Source: Cerrena zonata (taxonomy: Eukaryota > Basidiomycota > Agaricomycetes > Polyporales > Cerrenaceae). From it: a DNA stretch of 64,000 nt. Below, piece after piece: positions 25,518 through 36,916 of this stretch. Numbering within the stretch: the first letter of the stretch is position 1; every line of letters begins with the position of its first letter. Both the position numbers and the translations under genes were made by a program. Where the stretch lies: NCBI GenBank assembly GCA_038087015.1, contig JASBNA010000005.1:1736001-1800000 (forward strand). Direction: 5' to 3'. A model generated the notes under the pieces. That model was not told where the DNA came from and did no database searches. It worked only from the letters and a program-made list of their open reading frames with translations.

Positions 25518-27109
25518 ATGTCTCATGCCCCTGTGGAAACGATAGAGGGTTCCCCAGAGGTAAGTCGTTACTCAACCGTCTATGACAACGTCTTTAACTC
25601 TCAGCTAAGCTCGATAAATCCCTCGCGAATGTCAAACTCCTTCCAGAGCTCCTCTCCATCATCATTGAAACATACGTCTTCGACTTCCTGCACTCATATT
25701 GCGTACCAGGGCAGAGTCCCGCACTACACCCTCAAAACTCCTGGCTCAGGATTTCTCATGTTTGTCGCTATTGGAGGGATGTTGCGCTAGCTACCCCGAC
25801 GATATGGTCACATATTCCCCTCATTCGACTAGAATGCGTCGAGGAAATGTTACGAAGATCCAAACAAGCACCGCTCACTGTATACGTTCATTCGACGACA
25901 TCCCTCAACGAGAGCTCTTCCCCGATGTTGAAGTCTATCGCAAAGCAATCTCACAGAATCCGCAATATTGATACCAGCCTTCCGTCGGAATTCTTTACCC
26001 AATTAACATCGTATGCACCAACCACCCCCCTCGACCTCCAATCAGTCGTTGCATCATACAAGCGGCTACTGGGACCTCCGTCATCCCTTCCACTGGAATG
26101 GATCAAGAACGCGAATCTAAAGCACTTATCTCTCAAAGACTTCCCTGTAGAAAACATCAATCTATTATTGATGCCTTCTCTGACGTCATTGTCACTCTGG
26201 CTCTCGAAGCACGAGTGCGTTCCTGGCGACGATCTACTCGAGGCCCTCCAACACATGCACTCGCTCCGAAGTTTGACACTCCATAACGTCGTTCAAGACA
26301 TCCTAACACTTCCCCCATATCCCAACAAACGGGATCTCATCAGGATGCCTCGCCTACAGTCTATCGCTACGACCTCGTATACCAACGGTCTCGCAGAACT
26401 TTCACTTCTCTCTGCGATTGACATTCCCCCTCATGTCGACTTTTCATTCGTTATCCACAATGCCGTATATCCAGAAACTCAAGAGGTAATCTGGTCTTAC
26501 ATCATGGACAATCTTGTCAAAGACGTCAGATTGCCTTTTCACTCGGTCTTCATCTACGCATATGCTGGTGGTAACTTCCTATTCACCGCGCGTTCGCCAT
26601 CTCCGGCGGGGTCTACTCGCGATTCCACCCTTTTCCAAATATCTCTCCACTTCCCTGTGGTCAGTGAGGCAGAAAAGTGGCTTTCACGGCTCTGTACATC
26701 CCTACCGTGTTCAAAAGTCCGCAATCTCTCCGTCGGAAACTTTATATCTTTCCCTGTGGAAGCTTGGGATACGTCATTCAAATCGATGACGCATGTAGAG
26801 TCGTTGGAAGTCACCGGTTTGGCTTGTACAGCACTCCCCGAAGCATTGTTACTTGCAGCTGTAAAGGACTCGCAGATCTCGGGGTCGAAACCTATCTTTC
26901 CGAACTTACGACAACTCACTGTATGGCTTAACCCGACGGCCAAAGGTGAGACAGTTCCGAGCAGAGTGAATGGAATCTGCGATGCACTTCAGGAGAGGAA
27001 AGATCGCGGGTATCAGCTTGAGCTCCTCATTCTGAGAGGGCACCCTCCTTTGGTGGAAGAATTTAATCGTTTGATTCCTGTTGTAGGAAAGGTGGCTTGG
27101 GATAGGTGA
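25518..27109 (+). CDS. F-box-like protein with leucine-rich tail
   Basis: The ATG at 25518 opens a 42-base exon. The intron 25560-25609 (acceptor CTAAG) leads to a single long exon to the TGA at 27107-27109. The N-terminus has the degenerate Agaricomycete F-box LLPELLSIIIETYVF, then the hallmark ISHVCRYWRDVALATPTIWS and EMLRRSKQAPLTVYV. The rest (about 400 residues) is irregular leucine-rich, with segments such as LKHLSLKDFPVENINLLLMP and LRSLTLHNVV. This architecture is one of the most expanded families in mushroom-forming fungi. The role as SCF substrate receptor is inferred from the fold. The frame is intact. Confidence 0.85.
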
Positions 27110-27428
27110 ATATTCAAGGAATTTTCTAGATACCTAGTATCAAGATCCCGGCCCTCCTTGTGCTCAGCATATACAACATACCTCATCCGTTTCTATCCAT
27201 GTTCTTCTCTGTCAGACAGTCACAATAACACTACTACCTTACATACATCGTATCTCTAGTCCCGTTCTTAGATAATTCATGCTCGCATCCCGCCACTCAT
27301 TGTATTTCGTATTGATGGCATAATTACTTCCAGTTGGTTGTTTGACAGCGCTCTCGCTTATCCTCGCGGTGCCACCGTAAAACTATGTACGTTAGTCCGC
27401 CGCACTCTCACATCTTCATCCCACAATC
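27110..27428. other. Promoter region of MYND copy B
   Basis: No gene; no clear TATA box is seen. Confidence 0.5.
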
Positions 27429-29291
27429 ATGCCTCTTCCTCCACGAGTCGATGACCTCTCTTCCAACGATGACTTTGACAATCCTCCCGAAGCGTCATCT
27501 CCAAGACAGCGAGGACCATTCGAAGATTTGGTCAATAGCTCACCAGGAAGTGTCGCGCCACTTCTGAAAAGGTTTCACGCGCGCCGAGATCCTAAACGTT
27601 ATGCTCTAGCAGAGGAGATACATTGCATGATCGTTTTGTTGTATACTCCTGATGAAGTTATGGATGGCTTTATGGGCAGCAATCTTCCTAGTGTCCTGAT
27701 GGACATCGCTTCTGACCCGTCACTTTATGGAAAGTTCCGTCATGACGAAACTGCGAAGGTGGGAGTGTCAACCTTTATTACCGCAGAAATAGAGGCTCAT
27801 CGGTACTTATAGCGTTATGGATTCCACATTCTCCGCTCTTTGAGTTCCATCATTCGCACTGATGACATCGAGACGTCCGCTACTGTTCAGAGTAGTATAG
27901 TCGGGGCCGGGCCGAAATTGTGGAAGACTTTGTGGAATAAACGTTCCCTTCTGTTCGACCCAGAACCAACACTAGCCGACGAGAAACAATATGACTCTAA
28001 CTTCCTTAGTGGTGCTTTGGTCCAAATGGGACATCGTTTGTCTGATTTGGGCGGACATAACAGGTAAGTTCCAAACGTGACCAGTGTGGGTTAACCGGTT
28101 GACTGATAATCGTGCATGTAGTCTCTTGAAAAACGACTCTTCATACCTAGCACATTTTATGCTCTATGCGTGGATGATGGGTTGTAGACATCGGTTCCTC
28201 GCTCTGAATACCGTGAATACGATTGTTTGCCACAATACCGACGAGGCTTGGAAGAACGACTTCTTTCACGCAGCCCTAGTTGAGCCGGACCTAGTCGAGA
28301 AGTTCTCCGACGCGTGTCGCTATGAATTTGTATCTTCCGACGTTATACGGGGTGACCTTCACGAAGCGTTGGTCATTCACCATTTTGCATGTGGGTTTTG
28401 CTACCCCGTGCTACGGCACGAAGCTATGACGCCTCCTCCGGGAATACCACCCGTTATGCACAACATCGCTGTTGCATGTCAGCGGAACATCTGTATGGGG
28501 CAAAGCAAGTTTTTGTTGTCAGAGCTCATGCCGGGGCTTATGTCAATTGTGTATGTTGCTCGTCGATCTAATAATTGTATAAGAATATTCACCGCTCTTA
28601 CAGAAGTCTCATGGAGCAAAGTCGCGGATTCCTCAACAAGTGGAAACGGGATCATTTGGAGGATATGCAACTTATTGGAATCTGCGCTAAACTATTTCCT
28701 CATGCTGCCGCTTCGGGCCAATATATATTCGTCGGTGAGCCCTCGTGCTTATCAAAGTTTATGCATTCTTACTATTATTCTCCATTATTAGAGACCTTGA
28801 CCAAAATTTGCTATGTCTATGCCTCTAATTACGAGACAGAGATGAAAAGACTGGAGGATCAACAGTACGGCACTCGAGTGAAAGCTGCCCTCTTTCTGGT
28901 TTGGCGGGCGACTCTAGAAGAGTTACAAAGTTTGTCTCTCGATGACGAAGGTCTTGTCGATTACACCAAGGCGAACTGGCTTGATATCGGAGGATTTGTC
29001 GGACTGGACCCGGCGACGAACAACCCAGAGGAAGATGCATTTAATGCAGCATCCAAACATAGGCGCATACGAGTAAAGCGCTGTCAATACGTCGATTGTA
29101 TGTGTTCTTTTCATTCTCCGCAGCATACCATGAAAATATGTACGGGCTGTTGGAGAGCACGATATTGTAGTGTTAAATGTCAAGCGAGGTAAATTTTACT
29201 CAGTCTGATGCGTCATTCTTTTTCTAATAAATCTCTAGCGATTGGCAGGCAGGGCATAGAGAACTGTGTCTCAGTCGACAAGAGAGGCTGT
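27429..29291 (+). CDS. C-terminal MYND zinc-finger protein (copy B)
   Basis: The ATG at 27429 begins MPLPPRVDDLSSNDDF. Exons join over introns near 27760-27813, 28063-28121, 28555-28603, 28733-28791 and one within the finger, 29189-29240. The helical body includes GPFEDLVNSSPGSVAPLLKR, VLMDIASDPSLYGKFR and MLYAWMMGCRHRFLALNTVN, which have clear counterparts in copy D. The finger is CMCSFHSPQHTMKICTGCW, ARYCSVKCQA, then DWQAGHRELCLSRQ after the intron. All zinc ligands are present. Molecular role unknown beyond the MYND peptide-binding fold. It is convergent with the kinase-like gene downstream. Confidence 0.87.
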
Positions 29292-29715
29292 GATCGGAAC
29301 TCCTTCTCCCTTTTCATTCAGATTGCATACTGTTTGTTGTAATCGTCTAAAGGACCAAGTAATTCAATCTAGTAATGTATTACGGTACTATCAACGAGTT
29401 GTAAGATTCATTCATTATTCGACTTGGCACGACTACGACTGTCCATTATATTGCACGAGTTCAAAATTACCACGGCCAGAGTTTCACTGGAACAAAAAGC
29501 GTGTCTGTGAGATGCACACTGATTTACGAGCACCGCTAAGTCGGTTAAATAAGTAAAGTGAAAGCTTGAGTCTTTTCGCGATGGTGCAGTTCCAAGATAA
29601 ATCTTACCTCGGTCTGGATGTTATCTGTCCTGTTCCCAATGGCGCAGTATCTGGCGACAGAAAATAGCCGACAGCATGATGATTGGTAGGAAAATTACAT
29701 CGATCGCACAAACGA
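29292..29715. other. Convergent 3' flanks
   Basis: No gene is recognised between the stops of MYND copy B and the kinase-like gene. Confidence 0.6.
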
Positions 29716-30719
29716 TTACTCCCATGGCTCTACGATAATTCCATCAGGAGTGTTGAGCCAAACACGCTCGCGATAACTTGCATAATGGCCATACACCTGG
29801 TCGCTTGTCCGCTTTCTAGCACGATCAAAGTCAACGAAACACCATTGATAAACGCGATTCGTAAAGGGCGAAGGTAACCTGGGATGTGACCCTGTTGACA
29901 AGATGTTGTTCCACCGAATATCCCCATGCTCAATACCAAGTTTAATCAGATCTGAGGAAACATCTTTGAGGTCATCACTGAACACATCGAGTTCAGAATG
30001 AAGACAACAAAGCGTGAAGAAAATTAGAAGAAAAAACACACTATGCGGAGGCGGGTATTGAATTTGGGCCTTTGCCAAAGGGGAGATGTTCTCCCAGCCT
30101 TTCGAGAAGTAGGACAGACACCGGACCAAAATCAAAATGTTCGAACGACCTACTCAAGTTTAATTTAACAAGCTGTGATTACATGGAGTAAGAGCAAAGG
30201 CGAATACGACTGACCTGAACTGGAACAGTCCATAGCATCCAGCGACAGCGGAACCTTGAAGACATAGCATCTCCGAATATATACTCGCTTCTTTGACGAG
30301 GTCTTCATCCATTTTCGGTTTGGCTATTTTAACTACAAGAGGAGGAATAGAGAAGCCATGTACATTGTCGTGAATATAGCACTCAGTTTCATAGACAGCT
30401 CCAACACGTCCGGGTTTTGAGATACGAGGACCCAGACGGATATGCAGAGATAGGTTTCCGGGAGGAGGTAACGGGCAAGATGACGGTGATGGCAACAGAG
30501 GACTACCATGAGATATCTGGTATTCATCAGGTTCTACTTCAAGTTTAGGAGGATTAGAACGATGGAGGGCGAATGGAATCTGTGGGCCATTCCAGTCCTC
30601 CCCTAAATCGCCGGTGACAATAACAAGAGATGCAATAGCGTTAAGTGGCTGGGTAGATAACAGTCAGAAAGTTGCCATACTATTAGAGAAATGAGAAATG
30701 TAATCACTAGTGGCGACAT
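29716..30719 (-). CDS. Kinase-like fold protein with catalytic residues (paralog 1)
   Basis: The ATG at 30719 begins MSPL, which splices to PLNAIASLVIVTGD. A Gly/Pro-rich segment and PPLVVKIAKP, with the likely ATP-contact lysine, lead to LVKEASIYSEMLCLQG, which carries the alphaC glutamate. After an intron come SFEHFDFGPVSVLLLERLGE and, after another, IKLGIEHGDIRWNNILST. This last holds the catalytic loop HGDxxxxN (HGD at 29920-29928). VDFDRARKRT at 29824-29835 supplies the metal-binding Asp. The length (about 250 residues) is short for a full kinase, but the order of motifs is right for the Agaricomycete protein-kinase-like families. The substrate is unknown. It shares a 252-base divergent promoter with paralog 2. 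Confidence 0.8.
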
Positions 30720-30971
30720 ATATCTCACCCGCTCACTCCTGAGAATGTCGGCAGGAACGACGGTGGTTGAATCCAAACCGGGTAAGCTTACTTACCATCG
30801 TCCGCAATCTTCCTCAGCTCTGGTTGATATTTCTTGCGATGATGGCTAGTGACTCAGCATTGGGCACTACGTGAGTACTACAGTAATAGCAAGTTATGTA
30901 TACCGTATGATCTAAACAGTCTCTTAGTCTGCCAAGGCTACACATAACGTCGACTTCAGGACATTTAAACA
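30720..30971. promoter_or_regulatory. Shared divergent promoter of the kinase-like pair
   Basis: 252 bases between the two start codons of paralogs 1 and 2. No obvious TATA box. Confidence 0.45.
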
Positions 30972-32032
30972 ATGAACATGGCCCCACTGCCCGTAAGTAA
31001 ACATATGTTACTTTTGAAACAAATGTTTGTTAAAATTTATGTGCAGCCAACGGATGCCATCTCTTGCATCATATTGACTTCTGGGACATTTCATGAAACA
31101 CATTGGAAGGGCGGTCCTAGCGCACCTTTCATCCTTCATCGGGTCGTGCCTCCAAGAGTAAGAATATTTCACAGGCCGGACGATGAGTCTGACAAGGGCA
31201 TCTTGCAACCATCAAGGTCTTCAGAGCCACCCAAGGGGAATCTTACTCTCCATGTCTCGCTGACCTCCGTAATATCTCCTCCCGGAAGTGTCAGTGTAGT
31301 CTATGCGACACAATGCAGCATACCTGATGGCAACGTGGATGGTCTTGTGCTCCCCCCTCTCGTCGCCAAGATCGCCAAACCACGCAAGGGGGACGATCTC
31401 ACTCAGGAGGCAGCGATCTACGAGGAGATGGAAAGTCTTCAAGGCTGGGGCATTCCGTGGTGTTTTGGATTCTTCCAGTTTAGGTGAATTTAAGTGATAC
31501 CTCCACACGGCTTGCTCTAACATCCTTCGCAGATCGGTCGAGCATTTTGACTTCGGACCCGTTTCACTTCTCTTGTTGGAAAGATGTGGGGAATGTATTC
31601 CCTCTCCGTCTCCTTACATGAACGCGAGACCTCCGCCAATGCCAACTACTGTGTATGTGGATTTCACCTCTTCAAGCTGCTTGAAACTCACATCCTTATT
31701 GTTCTTATTGCTAAAGACGACATGACTTATATCAAATCCTTTCACGAGTCGGTAAACTCGGAATCTATTACCTCTTCGAGGGTGGGATCGACCCGAAACA
31801 TGTGTTAACCGCCGCAGGTGCCTCCTCTTCAAACGTTCCAAGCCTTCAGTGGCGCCTAGTGGACTTCGTATTCGCCAGGAAAACAGACGATGAAATCAAA
31901 TGGATACAGAACGATCATCAAGAGCAGATAGCAGCGTTGTGCGGATATGTTTGGGACCATTATCACGCTACCGCAGACGAGGAGTGCCCCTTACAAGACC
32001 ATTCTTGTAGTTGCACAAAACCAGTGCTGTGA
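30972..32032 (+). CDS. Kinase-like paralog 2 that lacks catalytic residues (pseudokinase-like)
   Basis: The ATG at 30972 gives MNMAPLP, an intron to about 31047, then PTDAISCIILTSG. The order of segments mirrors paralog 1: APFILHRVVPPRVR, PPLVAKIAKPRKGDDL, QEAAIYEEMESLQG, EHFDFGPVSLLLLERCGE. After an intron (GTATGT near 31650 to AAAG near 31712) the frame reads DLYQILSRVGKLGI, then FEGGIDPKHVL where paralog 1 has EHGDIRWNNIL, then LVDFVFARKTDDE where paralog 1 has FVDFDRARKRT. The catalytic His and Asp and the metal Asp are all changed, while the lysine and glutamate segments remain. The frame is open to 32032. Either a pseudokinase with a scaffolding role or an early decay product. Confidence 0.75.
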
Positions 32033-33013
32033 ATGTGCTTGTTGCTGAAATGTAGCATTCGAGATCATGGATATTCACCTGCGTATTCTAGATTAAGGGC
32101 CCCCCTAAGGCGAAATTTTTAGGAAACATGATACCTTTTCAAATGAATGACGGCTGTTGCAAGCTATATTCAAATAGTCATTTTTATCGAGGTCGTCGTT
32201 GCCGGGTACTGGTTGAACCGTGTAGTGCCTAGCGTGTGTTTGCCTCGGCTTTACGGGCCAGTCTTGAAAACTTTCCATCTCCTCGTACTCTAAAGCATGG
32301 AGGTAGAAATCGTTTTGAAATCTCCATTAGTATGATGGGGACTCTCTTGACGCATAGAGCATCAACTTCATCGTCGGAAGGGGTGTTATGATACGGGAGC
32401 CGATATCGGAAACCCTTCGATCGCGACGAATCTGAATTTTGGAAGCGGAAGTGTCTGGGCCACTTCTAGCTATACACTTCTGGATGTCAATCGATCCAAA
32501 TCCTGGTATATACTGAGCTCATTGAGCTCATGAGTTCTGTTCCGACAAGATGGATGTCAATCTATCGGATAGACTGTGTGGAAGCTATAGCCTAGTCTCC
32601 AAAATCATAAATGATTTGATTTGAATTCAAGAATGGTGACGGTGGATGGAATGGGGTAGCGAAGAAGGGACATAGACCTGTTCACCGAGAGCCACAGATT
32701 ATTGATCGGGTACAACTGCAGTAGACGACATACCATTCAGATACACTGTGCAGATGTTCTTTGATCAAGATCTAGAACACTTCAGGTAAGTAGACTGCAA
32801 TCAGTAGTGTCCCGAAGAAGTGTGGAACAACAGCATTGTAAGTAGTATCCAAATGTTTATCGTATTGAAGTCGTTAGCGTAGACCCATAAACTGTTAGTA
32901 TTAATGTACACTGCAAACAGAAAGCAGTAAAAAGGCAATAAACAAGAAGAAAAATAAAGTCCACTCGCCACAGATACGCATGAACCACACCCCACCAACA
33001 CACAAAGCCCCCC
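32033..33013. other. Intergenic with second copy of the 41-bp element
   Basis: No gene is recognised. The small repeat lies just downstream of paralog 2. Confidence 0.5.
32101..32142 (+). repeat. Dispersed 41-bp element, copy 2
   Basis: The same core as 25318-25359, including TAGGAAACATGATACC, with about three differences. The similarity falls off on both sides. Confidence 0.7.
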
Positions 33014-34808
33014 TCACGTAAACTTCAACATCACCGGACTATTCGTCGTTTTCACATCCACATTCCCCCTCTCCTCTCTCCTCCTCCTCGCGTCTTCCTC
33101 ATCCTCGCCTTCCTTCACCCAAGCAACACTCCCCACCGTCCTATCCTTAAACCGCCTAACCTGTAAATCCCGCCTCCGATTAGCATCACCATCCGGAGAT
33201 TCAGCCGTCTCGTCTCCTTCTACAATTTGTCTCCCATTCGTCGACCGGACACTAAATTGGCCCTCAAAAGATCGATGTAGGTATACGCTTGTTAATGCAT
33301 TTCTGGAATTCGTATTGAGGTTGAGAGTGGAGTTGATTGGCTGAGAGGAGAATTGGATAGAGAGGGGTCCGTTGGTTGTTGAAGAGGTGACGTCGAAGGA
33401 GCCTGAGGATGTGTCTTCATAGTCGGAGATTAGATAGAGCATCGAACTTAGACGGCTGTATTGATAAGTGGTGTGAGGTTGATATATGCGATGGGTAAGT
33501 TTGTGATCACTTACGCGTTTGTGGTCTTGAGATTCAACCGGGTCGGTCTGGATTCATCAGAATTATGGAGTGTAATGGCAGCTTCGATGGCGTAATTTGC
33601 TGTTATCAGCTCAAGGGATCCGTGTGTTGAGAATATTCCCTCAATAGCAGCGTTACTTGTTTGAAACGATGCGTTGTGCGCTCTTATACCACCCTATAAT
33701 TCAGTTAATAAACCAACAATGGTTTTCCGAATGCGGTACACGTACGTCAACAACGATACGCTCGTTGGAACTCTTGAGCGTTAGAGAACCAAAGCTAACA
33801 TTCGGCACCAAGTCTGACAACGAGTGAGAAAAGTTCGGCAAGTCCGTCTCGAATGAATTGATGCGTATAGCCTTCCTATTATGTTGGGGTATTCGAACGG
33901 TAATGGAAAGATGAAATAATGCGGGTGTGTCTGGGTACCATGGGGCGGACTAAAAGAGCAATATTACACTGAGAAGGCCGACTATATGCGCGGAAAAGAT
34001 GACGTACGAATATCCCAATTCCCTTCTGCCCCACCTTCCGTTCCAGGGAGCACACCTTCAACGAACCTAGACGATCTGAGCTCATAGGCGGCACCCCAAT
34101 TTCAACTTGCATCGAGTCCTTGCTTTTGAGGTAGGCGTCTTGAATGATTTTAATGTTGCCAGAGATTCCGCTCCCTCTCGTAAAAAGGTACAGCGCGTCC
34201 GCGGTTAATGGAAGGTTGTATGTTGTAATGCGATAATGACCCTTCTGTTCCCATCCTATAGGTCCGGTCACACAATGGTCAATCTTGCCGTCTTCTGGTG
34301 TCGGTTCTTGGGGAAAGACCCGGGGTAGCTTCTGGGTAGGTAGGTTAATCCACTGTCCAGATGTGAAAGCAGGGTAAATGAGTGATGTGCGGTCATCGTA
34401 ACGCATAGCATATACTTGTACTCAAGGCCGATATCAGGAGAGAAACTTACCCTTCTGTGGTTTGCAATGCCGACTATTGAGCTTATGAAACTGGCGAGAA
34501 CGACATAGACGAGTATGGCGACCACGAACGCTCTGAAGAATCTCCGTCGAGCGTTCCTCTTGTATTCACGAATACGCATCATCGGCTCGTAGCAAAGGTA
34601 CGGTCAAGCCTGAAGGGTCTACATAAACCGGTTGAGCAGACCGGTATGATGGATGATTAGAATAACTAGCAGTAGGTGCAGAAGCAGAAGCAGGGCCAGG
34701 GTATGCAGGTGGAGGCTGTGATTGGTGCTCAATAGCTGCTCGTTCTACAGGCGTGGGGTTTGGCTGTAGCTTGCTTGGAGAAGGAGGAGTATCGTCAGGC
34801 AAGATCAT
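33014..34808 (-). CDS. Single-pass membrane protein, DUF7330-like
   Basis: The ATG at 34808 begins MILPDDTPPSPSKLQPNP, a proline-rich cytosolic head. After an intron, basic REYKRNARRRFF precedes the membrane helix FVVAILVYVVLASFISSIVG. The rest is a beta-rich region with repeated Asn/Ser/Thr stretches (SLELITANYAIEAAITLHNS; STTNGPLSIQF; LNLNTNSRNALTSVYLHRSF) as in the adhesin-like DUF7330 family of Agaricomycetes. It ends NSPVMLKFT after an Arg/Glu-rich loop. Introns lie near 34590, 34440, 34010-33950, 33875, 33745-33695 and 33510-33445. A cell-surface or endomembrane role is inferred only. Frame intact. Confidence 0.75.
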
Positions 34809-35309
34809 CTTGAGACTGCTTTTGCTTCCGTTAACGCTGTCCCAGTACCCCCAGAGATCAGGAAAAGCGACGTGCGAGTCAGAGTCAAAGGCCGCTCAGA
34901 CTTTGATGATAGCTAGCTATTGGGTTTTAGACGCGTTCGAGAGATTAAACCGTCATAGTCGGACATTTCACGTGGTGCGCAGTTGAATTTGGCCGGTTGA
35001 GTTTACTGCGGGAGAGTCATCTGATGGGCGTATCGTAAAGCGATGACTGCGTAGGATTTTGTGCTAATTCTGTCTGAGTATTGCGAGTGAAGAACGGAGT
35101 AAGAAGGTAGTAAGAAAGGACCCGAAGTATCACTGTATCTTCCCGAACTTGAAATTGAAGCATGGGAGCGTGTGAAAAGCAACTGTGAAGACAAACCGAT
35201 GAGCTCAGTTCATTTCAAGATTACGGTTAGTAGACGCGTGTCTTCCTTGCGATCACCACTACTCTCTCTACGACGTTCCTATATTCCAACGCGTCCTTAA
35301 AGAGTCAGA
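34809..35309. other. Divergent promoters of the membrane protein and LSM4
   Basis: No further gene is seen in this stretch. Confidence 0.5.
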
Positions 35310-35998
35310 ATGGTGAGTTAATCGTAGTTGTATACTAATTGAACTGTGAATAACGCCCGGAGTCAGTTGCCTCTATCCCTCCTCAATGCCGCCCAAAATA
35401 AACCCATGGTATTGTGAAGTTCACCGTATCTACTCACAATGACGTTTTCTAATGCATAACATTACAGCTGGTCGAACTGAAGAATGGCGAGACATTCAAC
35501 GGGCACCTTGTTAACTGCGACAACTTCATGAACATCACCCTCCGAGAAGTATACCAAACAAGTCCGGAAGGAGACAAGTTCTGGAAATTGAAGGAATGTT
35601 ATATTCGCGGGAGTACAGTGAGTATCGCTCTCATGCTCGACTTTGCAGAGTCTGATGTCTTCGTTCTGCTTGGACCTAGATTAAATACCTCCGAGTACCA
35701 GATCCCCTGCTTGATATCGTGAAGGACGAACAAAAAGCAGCAAGAGAAATGGGACGAAGTGTAAGGGGAGGTCCCGGAGGGAACAGAGGTTTGTCCTTAT
35801 TGATTCGCTTCCATACAATCGTTTCTTATGACTTGGTGATACGGTAGGAGGTAGAGGCGCACCGTCACGGGGAGGTGAGACTCACATTGCTACTCTTTAC
35901 TTAGATTGTATACTCAGTCTCTTGTTTATCTACAGGGCGAGGTGCTGGTCGGGGTGGGCCGATACGGGGAGCAAGGGGTCGTGGGCGGGGTGCATAAT
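35310..35998 (+). CDS. LSM4: U6 snRNA-associated Sm-like protein LSM4
   Basis: Part of the Lsm2-8 ring on U6 snRNA and the Lsm1-7 mRNA-decay ring. The first coding exon is just the ATG (35310-35312), directly followed by the donor GTGAGT; the next exon starts [14 protein letters not shown]. Later exons give [20 protein letters not shown] (Sm1 motif) and [20 protein letters not shown] (Sm2 motif). The C-terminal tail is RGG-rich ([17 protein letters not shown]), as expected for Lsm4 and its P-body role. Total about 125 residues. The very short first exon is required because ATG GTG AGT TAA would otherwise stop. Confidence 0.95.
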
Positions 35999-36916
35999 AT
36001 GGCATTGTATTCTGTGAGTGCTTCCTTTGTCTGACCTCCTTGACGAGTCTAAATCTGTTCTCTAGCATTCGTGTTTCGTGTACAATAGCATTTCTATATC
36101 CAAATTTGTGGTGTCTTCAAATTTCAACGGTCTTGACCGAAACTAGCATCACACCTATGGTCTATGCACCGCGATTTACGACGGGTCGAGGTATAATTGC
36201 CTCTAACGAGTATATTGTTACATTTGCATTTTTTGTCTCATTTGTTTTATTTGTAAGTGCCATAAATGATTATCTGGCATCTAACGTGGGCAGGTTAAGA
36301 CGAGGCTACTTGGGTGTACGACCCGTCGCATCCTCCCCATTCTCCTCCAAGAGAAAAAAAACGCGATTACGCACACCAATTGCGTGTTAGGCATGGTGGG
36401 ATTCTAGACACCTCCATGGTCGGTGTTGCCGACCACGTTATCGACTATCTCCCCTACGTAGCCAGTTATTATTAAGGTTAGAGGGTTAAGTGTTGCAATG
36501 TGAGTAACTTTTGCGTTTTCGGTCTCAACAGAGTTATTATAACTGATAGCCTCACCTTGCCTAGTGCATCGGATATCCTGGACTATTCAAACGAAGATAC
36601 TACGCCTCGTTGCTTTGAATTAAACCATAGTTATACACTGCTAGCGCAACTTGACGGAATACTTACATGACCTCTCGCCAGAATTCTTCGGTGACCCGTT
36701 TTTAGGCACGTCAACGAGCATATCAAGATTGCAGGTATTACCAGGAAGTGATATAATATATAGAAATCCCGGACTCGAAGCAAACATACATAAAAAGGTA
36801 AGTACAATAAGGGCAATATCTCATCTCAACGCGGATGAACGATGACGCATGTAATAGATATCCAAAAAGGACAGATATATCTTTATTCGAAGTAATCAAA
36901 TGAGCAGTCATAAGTT
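35999..36916. other. Intergenic, nothing recognised
   Basis: The open frames at 36040-36390 and 36631-36926 have no domain resemblance. Confidence 0.5.
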
